This document shows positions 58,755-64,000 of a DNA stretch of 64,000 nt, piece by piece (the first letter of the stretch is position 1; the number at the start of each line of letters is the position of its first letter). The DNA is from Bryobacterales bacterium (GTDB taxonomy: Bacteria > Acidobacteriota > Terriglobia > Bryobacterales > UBA6623), in contig JAJEHF010000011.1 of assembly GCA_022823865.1 (NCBI GenBank), forward strand, positions 25,645 through 89,644. Reading direction: 5' to 3'. The translations under genes and the position numbers were made by a program. Under the pieces are notes generated by a model. The model made no database searches. It was not told the origin of the DNA and worked only from the letters and a program-made list of their open reading frames with translations.

Positions 58755-61700
58755 ATGATTCTCGATCACCAAGGACAGCCCGGCGGAAGCTTGGAGGGCT
58801 ACTTGGGATCGATCGTGCTCCGGCTGCGCGCGGCCGCGGCCGCCAAGGGCTTGGGTGCCTTGGGATTGACCGCCCTGGGCGTGACGGCGGTTTGCGTCTT
58901 CCTGGCCAACCGGGCGGCGTTCTCCGACGCCAGCGTAATAGGCTCTCGCACCGTCTTGCTGGCGTCGCTGGCAGCGGTCCTCGTGTTGCTGCTGGTCCTG
59001 CCGTTGCGCCGGTTGGTCAAGGGCCGGGCGTTTGCCCGCGCCGCGGACGAGGCTGAGCGCCGCTCGCCTGAGTTCGGCGGGCGCTTGCGCACGTGGGCGG
59101 ACGAGCGAGACCGCGCCGAGGTCGGCGGGCGGGCGCCCAGCCCGCTGCTCGCGTTGCTCGCCCGCGAGACGTCGCAGGCATCGGCGGTGGTGCCCTTGGA
59201 CGCGGTGGTGAGCCGGGCCTTGGTCGGCCTGTTCGCCGCGACGGGCTTGGTCGCGGTGCTGGCCCTGTTCTGGCTAGGTTCGGCCGGTCCCGGCTATTGG
59301 AGCTACGGCACGTCCCGGCTTTGGACCGGGTGGTTCCTCACGCACGAGGAGCCGCTCTACGAGCTGCAGGTCGAGCCCGGGGACACCTCGATCCGCCAAG
59401 GGGGGCGGCTGGAAGTCACTGCCCTGCCGCTCGGCTTCGAGCCTCCGCTAGTCGAACTGTATGCGAAGTTCGAGAGCAGCGTGGACTGGGAGCGCGCGCC
59501 GATGGGACCGCAGCTTGAGGGCGCGGGCTACGGGTTCTCGTTTTCCATGGTTCGAGAGCCGCTGCGCTACTACGTCGAGGCGGGACGGCTGCGCAGTCGC
59601 GAGTTCAAGGTTGACGTCATCGCCATGCCCACGGTGGAGAACATCCGGCTGGAGTTCGAGTACCCCGCATGGAGCGGCCTCAAGCCCAGCGTCCAGGATC
59701 CCGGCGGCGACATCATGGCGGTGGCTGGCACCAAGGTCGGGGTCATCCTTACCACGGACAAGGAGCTTGCGGACGGCTTGCTGGTGGTCGGCGAAGAAGA
59801 AGTCCAGTTGCGGGGCGATCGCGCGGAAATCGTCGTGGGTGAGGACTCTTCCTACCACGTGGCAGCCATGCACCGCGGGGAGCGGGTGCGCCTCACCGAG
59901 GACTACTTCATCACGGCCGTGCCTGACGAGAAGCCGGAGGTCAAGATCCTCGAGCCGGGCCGCGATTGGCGCGCAACCAGCATCGAGGAGGTCGCCGTGC
60001 GGCTCGAAGCGACCGACGATTTCGGCTTGCGCGCCTTGCAGCTGCACTACGCGGTCAATGGCGTGGACCAAGAGGCGGTGTCGCTGCCTGCCCGGCGCGG
60101 CGCGCTCGAGGCGACCGGCAGCCACACATTTTTCTTGGAAGACCTCGGCGCAGGAGCGCGAGCCATGCCGGAGGCCGCCGAAGAGGGCCGGGAGTCGCTC
60201 GCACCTCCGGCGCCCGAGGCGGGCCTGATCCCCGGAGACCTGATCAGCTATTACATCGTCGCCAAGGATGCCAAGAAGGAAGTGCGCAGCGACATGTACT
60301 TCATTAACGTGCAGCCTTTCGAGCGGCGCTTCTCGCAGTCTCAGCAGGCGGGCGGCCAGGGCCAGCAGGGCGAGCAGCAGGACGAGATCTCGCGGCGCCA
60401 GAAGGAAATCATCCTTGCGACCTGGAACTTGATCAAGGAGCGCGACGCCGAGGACGGCCGGGAGGAGCGCAAGCTGCGCGAGAGCGCCGAGATGCTCTCC
60501 GAGCTGCAAGGCACGTTGATGCAGCAGGCCCAGACCTTGGTGCAGCGCACCAGGGCCCGGCAGCTGACCAGGACCGATCCCAAGTTCGCGCAGTTCGCCG
60601 AACTGCTGGAGCAGGCCGCCGGCTTCATGCAGCCTGCGGCCGAGGCGCTGCAGGCGTTCCGGCTCGATGATGCGGTTGGGCCGGAGCAGCAGGCGCTGCA
60701 GTTCCTGCTGCGGGCGGAAAACCTGTTCACCGACATCCAGGTGACCATGGGGCGCGGCGGAGGGGGCGGCGGAGGCGGCGCCTCGCGCGACCTGGCCGAG
60801 ATGTTCGAGCTCGAGATGGATCTCGAGAAGAACCAGTACGAAACCGGCAGCGGGTCGTCCGGGCAGCAGATCGAGCAGGAAATCGACGAGGCGATGAAGA
60901 AGCTCGAGGAGCTGGCGCGGCGTCAAGAGCGCTTGGCCGAGCAGGCCCAGGATCGCTCGCGGGCGAGCTTCGAGCAGCGCTGGCAGCAGGAAATGCTGCG
61001 GCGCGAAGCCGAGGATCTAAAGCGCGAGCTGGAGCAGCTCCAGCGCCGCCAGCAAAGCCAGGGGGGCCAGCAGAGCAGGGCGCAGGGCGGACAGAGTTCC
61101 CAGGCGCAGGGGTCGTCGAGCGGCCAGTCCGGCATGCGCCAGCAGCTGGACCGGACGATCCGCCAGCTGGAGCGGGCGGCGCGCGAGATGGAGCGCGGGG
61201 GCCAGGGCGGCGACCAGCGCGCCTCCTCGGCGCGGGCCCAGCAAGAGTTGCAGGAGGCCTTGGAAGCGCTCCAGCAGCAACGCCAGCAGCAGAGCCAGTC
61301 CGCGGTCGGAGAGATGGCGGAGGAGGCGGCCCGGCTCGCCGAGGAACAGGAGCAGGCGGCTGCCGAGTTGGACCGGTCGCTCAAGGTTGCCCTGGAGGCG
61401 CTGAAGGCCCAGGGGGGGCGGCAGAACGGCCCGTTGCCGACGGGCATGACCCGCGAGGAAGAGATCGACTTGGCTGATCGCAAGCGCGACATGCGCGACC
61501 GCCTGTCTGAGATCGAGCAGGGAATCCAGAAGCACTCGCGCATGCTGCGCGAGCGCAACGACGAGGCCTCCAAGGCGCTGATGAACGCCTTGATCGAATT
61601 GCAGCAGTCCGAAGCGCTGCCCGCCATGCAGTATGCCGAAGACCTGGTCCGGCGGGGACTGGCGCCGTACGCGGCGGGCAACGAGGAAGCGATTTCCCGG

Positions 61701-62420
61701 GCCATCCGCCGGCTGCGCGACAACCTGCGCGAAGCCGGCGAGCTGGCCCAGAGGGAGGGCGGCGGAGCGGAGCGCGGATTGGAGAGGCTGCTCTCCAGCG
61801 TGGAGCAAATGCGCCGCGACCTGGAACGGGCGATGGTCCCCGGGCAGGACCGCGAGGGGAACCGCTCGGGCCAGCGGCCGGGGCAGCAACCCGGAGGGGA
61901 GCAGCCCGGCCAGCAGTCCGGGCAGGGCGCGCGCGGTGGCGGAGATCCAAGCCGTCCTGGCAGCCGGGCCGGAGTTGGCGCAGCGGGCGGCGAATGGAGG
62001 GGCGGCTGGGGCGGCACCGAGTCCCTCGGCGACGGCCGGCCGCGCGGGCCTTACGGCGCGAGGCCGCTCGAGCCCGCTGAGCGCGATCGCATGGAGCGCG
62101 CCTTGGAAGCGGGCATCGCCGACATTCCCAGGCTGGCCCAGCAACTCCGGATGACGCGGGAGTTCGACCCGCGCGAGATCGCCGAGCTGCGTGACTTTGC
62201 CCGCGAGCTGGGCGACGGCCGCTTTCTCGGCAACCCGGACCTGCTGGAGCAGGAGTACCGCAACGTGCTTGCGATGCTCGAGCAGATCGAAGTCAAACTG
62301 CGACGCCAAGTCGAGCTGGACGACAAGGAAGAGGTGCGCGCTATCGTTTCCGAGCCGGTACCGGAGTCGTACCGCGAGGCCGTTGCGGAATACTACCGCA
62401 GGCTCGGCGGAACGAAGTAG
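58755..62420 (+). CDS. DUF4175-type giant membrane-anchored coiled-coil protein
   Basis: 1221 residues. Two N-terminal membrane helices (about 33-52 and 68-85), a third near 155-175, then beta-rich Ig-like domains (about 200-520, e.g. YELQVEPGDTSIRQGGRLEVTALPLGF in part). A long Q/E/R-rich helical part follows (about 530-1020) with Gln/Gly/Ser tracts (about 750-800), and a low-complexity Gly/Pro/Gln linker (about 1033-1085). The C-terminal 120 residues are again helical (PLEPAERDRMERALEAGIADIPRLAQQLRM in part). The N-terminal and helical parts match the DUF4175 family, always next to MoxR/VWA genes. It is likely an elongated periplasmic structural protein. It begins 3 nt after the BatA gene. 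Confidence 0.88.
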   Translation: MILDHQGQPGGSLEGYLGSIVLRLRAAAAAKGLGALGLTALGVTAVCVFLANRAAFSDASVIGSRTVLLASLAAVLVLLLVLPLRRLVKGRAFARAADEAERRSPEFGGRLRTWADERDRAEVGGRAPSPLLALLARETSQASAVVPLDAVVSRALVGLFAATGLVAVLALFWLGSAGPGYWSYGTSRLWTGWFLTHEEPLYELQVEPGDTSIRQGGRLEVTALPLGFEPPLVELYAKFESSVDWERAPMGPQLEGAGYGFSFSMVREPLRYYVEAGRLRSREFKVDVIAMPTVENIRLEFEYPAWSGLKPSVQDPGGDIMAVAGTKVGVILTTDKELADGLLVVGEEEVQLRGDRAEIVVGEDSSYHVAAMHRGERVRLTEDYFITAVPDEKPEVKILEPGRDWRATSIEEVAVRLEATDDFGLRALQLHYAVNGVDQEAVSLPARRGALEATGSHTFFLEDLGAGARAMPEAAEEGRESLAPPAPEAGLIPGDLISYYIVAKDAKKEVRSDMYFINVQPFERRFSQSQQAGGQGQQGEQQDEISRRQKEIILATWNLIKERDAEDGREERKLRESAEMLSELQGTLMQQAQTLVQRTRARQLTRTDPKFAQFAELLEQAAGFMQPAAEALQAFRLDDAVGPEQQALQFLLRAENLFTDIQVTMGRGGGGGGGGASRDLAEMFELEMDLEKNQYETGSGSSGQQIEQEIDEAMKKLEELARRQERLAEQAQDRSRASFEQRWQQEMLRREAEDLKRELEQLQRRQQSQGGQQSRAQGGQSSQAQGSSSGQSGMRQQLDRTIRQLERAAREMERGGQGGDQRASSARAQQELQEALEALQQQRQQQSQSAVGEMAEEAARLAEEQEQAAAELDRSLKVALEALKAQGGRQNGPLPTGMTREEEIDLADRKRDMRDRLSEIEQGIQKHSRMLRERNDEASKALMNALIELQQSEALPAMQYAEDLVRRGLAPYAAGNEEAISRAIRRLRDNLREAGELAQREGGGAERGLERLLSSVEQMRRDLERAMVPGQDREGNRSGQRPGQQPGGEQPGQQSGQGARGGGDPSRPGSRAGVGAAGGEWRGGWGGTESLGDGRPRGPYGARPLEPAERDRMERALEAGIADIPRLAQQLRMTREFDPREIAELRDFARELGDGRFLGNPDLLEQEYRNVLAMLEQIEVKLRRQVELDDKEEVRAIVSEPVPESYREAVAEYYRRLGGTK

Positions 62421-62432
62421 CGAGACCCGCCG

Positions 62433-62810
62433 ATGTGGACCAGGACGAACAATCCGGATCAGACCGGAGCGTACGCCGCGCATCGCGGCATAGCGCCGGA
62501 AATCAGGCGCCGGATCGTCCGTTCGGAGGTCGAGGGGGGCGTGCGCTTGCGAGCCTTGCAAGAGGGGGACCGGGTCTTGGTGAAGACGGCCAACCGGATC
62601 TACTGCATCGAAATCCGCGGCGGCAGGACATGGATTTCAGGCCATCCGCGCTTCTGTCCGCAGCCGGTGGCTGTCTTGGTGCGAGGCTCGACCTGGGGCG
62701 GGGCGATGCTCAAGCCCGACTATCTCGGATTGGGCATGCACATGGAATTCCAGCATCCCGACCACGCCACGGTGGTGACTTCCAAGATTGAGTCGGTCTC
62801 GGTGGGCTGA
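62433..62810 (+). CDS. Small protein of unknown function, last gene of the operon
   Basis: 125 residues, no signal peptide or membrane helix. A basic/hydrophilic N-terminus is followed by a compact beta-rich core: VRLRALQEGDRVLVKTANRIYCIEI (in part), GRTWISGHPRFCPQPVAVLVRGSTWGGAMLKPDYLG in part, and MHMEFQHPDHATVVTSKIESV (in part). The G-S-T-W-G-G and M-H-M-E-F-x-H-P blocks look conserved. It starts 12 nt after DUF4175, so it belongs to the operon. The fold resembles small SH3- or OB-like barrels, but I assign no function. Confidence 0.7.
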   Translation: MWTRTNNPDQTGAYAAHRGIAPEIRRRIVRSEVEGGVRLRALQEGDRVLVKTANRIYCIEIRGGRTWISGHPRFCPQPVAVLVRGSTWGGAMLKPDYLGLGMHMEFQHPDHATVVTSKIESVSVG

Positions 62811-62822
62811 GGCGCTGCGAAG

Positions 62823-63764
62823 CTAGCCCAGCAGGGCGCCGACATGGCTCTGCACGCTGGCGGCGAGGCCCGCAAGGCTGTAGCCCCCCTCTAGTGCGGA
62901 CACAAGCCGTCCGGCGGCGTGCTTGTCCGCCACGTCCTGCAGCATGTGCGTCAGTTCGGCGAAGTCGCCATCAGCGAGGCGGAACTGGCCGAGCGGGTCC
63001 CCCAAGCGCGAGTCGAACCCTGCCGAGATCATGACGAGGTCCGGAGCGAACGCTTCGGCCGCGGGCAGCAGTCTGTCGCGAAACGCGCCCAAGATTTCTT
63101 CGCGGCCGCTGTGCGCCGGGAACGGGCAATTGATGGTCGTGTCGGCTCCCGCGCCCGCGCCGGTCTCGTCGCGCATGCCAGTGCCGGGATACCACGGTGA
63201 CTGGTGCGTGCTAAAGAACAGGACGGAAGGATCCTCGTAGAAGATATCCTGCGTGCCATTGCCGTGGTGCACGTCCCAGTCCACGATCAGGACGCGCTGC
63301 AAGCCGTGGCGCTCGATCGCATGGCGCGCCCCGATTGCGACATTGTTGAAAACGCAGAATCCCATGCCCTGTTTCGGACGGGCATGGTGGCCGGGCGGGC
63401 GCAGCGCGCAGAAGGCCTGCTTGACGGGCCCGGCCAGCACCGAGTCGACGGCCGAGCAGACCGCGCCGACGGCCATGCGCGCCGCTGACAGGGAGCCCCT
63501 CGCGACATGCGTGTCGCCGGTGGAGAGCATGCGGTTCCCCGCGCCGATCTCGCGTTCGACCAGTTCGATGTAGTCGGCCCCGTGGCACAGGCGGAGCGTG
63601 TCGAAACCGGCCTCGTCGCAATCCAGGGCTTGCATGCGGTCGGCAAGCCCGCTTGAGCCGAGCGCGCGCAGAACGGCCTCGAAGCGCTCGACGCGCTCGG
63701 GGTGCCCGTGCGGCGTGCGATGGTCACGCGACGATTCCGGAGCGATGAGCAGTGTGGATGGCAT
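62823..63764 (-). CDS. Histone-deacetylase-family amidohydrolase
   Basis: 313 residues of the HDAC/acetoin-utilisation/acetylpolyamine amidohydrolase superfamily. Family blocks: GHPERVERFEAVLRAL near 20-35, CHGADYIELVE, ALRPPGHHARPKQGMGFCVFNNVAIGARHA (in part; the two catalytic His of P-P-G-H-H), VLIVDWDVHHGNGTQDIFY (zinc Asp and His), MISAGFDSRLGDPLGQF (second zinc Asp) and LEGGYSLAGLA (transition-state residue region). Bacterial members deacetylate polyamines, short acyl-lysines or related amides. The zinc site is complete. It is convergent with the preceding operon (12 nt gap). The substrate cannot be told from sequence. Confidence 0.93.
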   Translation of the reverse strand: MPSTLLIAPESSRDHRTPHGHPERVERFEAVLRALGSSGLADRMQALDCDEAGFDTLRLCHGADYIELVEREIGAGNRMLSTGDTHVARGSLSAARMAVGAVCSAVDSVLAGPVKQAFCALRPPGHHARPKQGMGFCVFNNVAIGARHAIERHGLQRVLIVDWDVHHGNGTQDIFYEDPSVLFFSTHQSPWYPGTGMRDETGAGAGADTTINCPFPAHSGREEILGAFRDRLLPAAEAFAPDLVMISAGFDSRLGDPLGQFRLADGDFAELTHMLQDVADKHAAGRLVSALEGGYSLAGLAASVQSHVGALLG

Positions 63765-64000
63765 GGAGGCTATTCCGACAATCCGTCAGGCGGCCGGGGT
63801 TTCCTAATAGTGTCGCGCACGGCCCGGCCGGCAGGAAACCGGCGGCGCGGCTGGCGGACGCCCAATGGCACTGAGTTAGGCTGGGCCAATCCGGCGTTTC
63901 TTGAGCATGCTCTAATGCTTTGATTCCATGGCACTTACAAGAAATTCGAAGATTTTTCGCAAATCCCCTTGACATCCCGGCCCCAATTTGCGATGGTGAG
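63765..64000. other. Right-end intergenic region with a possible outward promoter
   Basis: 236 bp beyond the HDAC start contain no gene I can support. The last ~100 bp are less GC-rich. TTGACA at 63969-63974 is a perfect -35; GATGGT at 63992-63997 (17-nt spacer) is a weak -10, so a plus-strand promoter for a gene beyond the window is plausible. Confidence 0.45.

Noticed and set aside
59448..60926. 492-codon minus-strand frame inside DUF4175
   Set aside because: Antisense of a Gln/Glu/Arg-rich coiled coil gives Leu/Arg/Ala-rich translation typical of shadows.
1..64000. CRISPR arrays, tRNA, rRNA, insertion sequences or prophage
   Set aside because: No regularly spaced repeats, cloverleaf-forming T-loop sequences, transposase motifs or terminal inverted repeats with target duplications were seen on reading both strands.

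Overview
The window is a 64 kb piece of a high-GC, Gram-negative chromosome that looks like an Acidobacteriota genome (class Terriglobia, possibly Bryobacterales). The reasons are: a 1179-residue TonB-dependent receptor with an N-terminal carboxypeptidase-regulatory-like domain (the Oar type expanded in that phylum); the gene set DUF4159 / VWA / MoxR / DUF58 / BatA / DUF4175; many sulfatases and sodium:solute symporters; and a housekeeping backbone (bamA-skp, rimO-yacG-pgpA-cinA, rpoD). This assignment is inference from gene content and was not tested by a search. I see no insertion sequence, phage gene, CRISPR array, rRNA or tRNA.

Layout. 1-2.5 kb: 5' end of murA (minus), a PQQ-type beta-propeller, a small zinc-ribbon protein and an alkyltransferase-like protein. 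2.5-16.5 kb: a first catabolic block with amidase, TonB-dependent receptor, sodium:solute symporter, two sulfatases, a sugar isomerase-type TIM barrel, a zinc alcohol dehydrogenase, a DUF1761 membrane protein and a DUF1080 secreted hydrolase. 16.5-25.5 kb: uridine-kinase-like protein, ABC-F ATPase, bamA, skp, an OmpA-type protein and small proteins, all plus strand. 25.5-29.9 kb: a minus-strand housekeeping run rimO-yacG-pgpA-propeller-cinA. 30.2-32.9 kb: rpiB, an ExbB-like/DUF2149 pair and an ornithine-type aminotransferase. 32.9-45.3 kb: a second catabolic island with an orphan sugar-binding lipoprotein, a cupin-like protein, three sulfatases, two BNR sialidase-like proteins plus the decayed 5' end of a third, a symporter, an FCD-type GntR regulator and a DapA/NanA-family lyase. 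45.3-48.4 kb: S41 peptidase and rpoD, transcribed divergently. 48.5-62.8 kb: a tightly packed nine-gene plus-strand operon (DUF4159, VWA, caspase-fold protein, TPR-gluzincin peptidase, MoxR, DUF58, BatA, DUF4175, small protein). 62.8-63.8 kb: histone-deacetylase-family protein (minus).

How the genes fit together. The two catabolic blocks look like machinery for harvesting sulfated, possibly sialic-acid-like or glycosaminoglycan-type glycans: outer-membrane uptake, exported desulfation and exo-glycosidase steps, sodium-coupled import, then dehydrogenase/isomerase/lyase steps. The second block has a clear control point: the GntR gene and a sulfatase-lyase pair diverge from a short region with overlapping palindromes. 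The 48-63 kb operon combines three von Willebrand A proteins with intact metal sites, a MoxR ATPase, a membrane-anchored coiled-coil giant and two peptidase-like proteins, one of which lacks its catalytic cysteine. It is the best candidate for a little-studied system here.

Two window-wide patterns stand out. Several genes carry a GCTANNNT-type -10 element only 6-9 nt upstream of the start codon, which suggests leaderless mRNAs. Several gene ends carry near-perfect GC hairpins with no U-tract.
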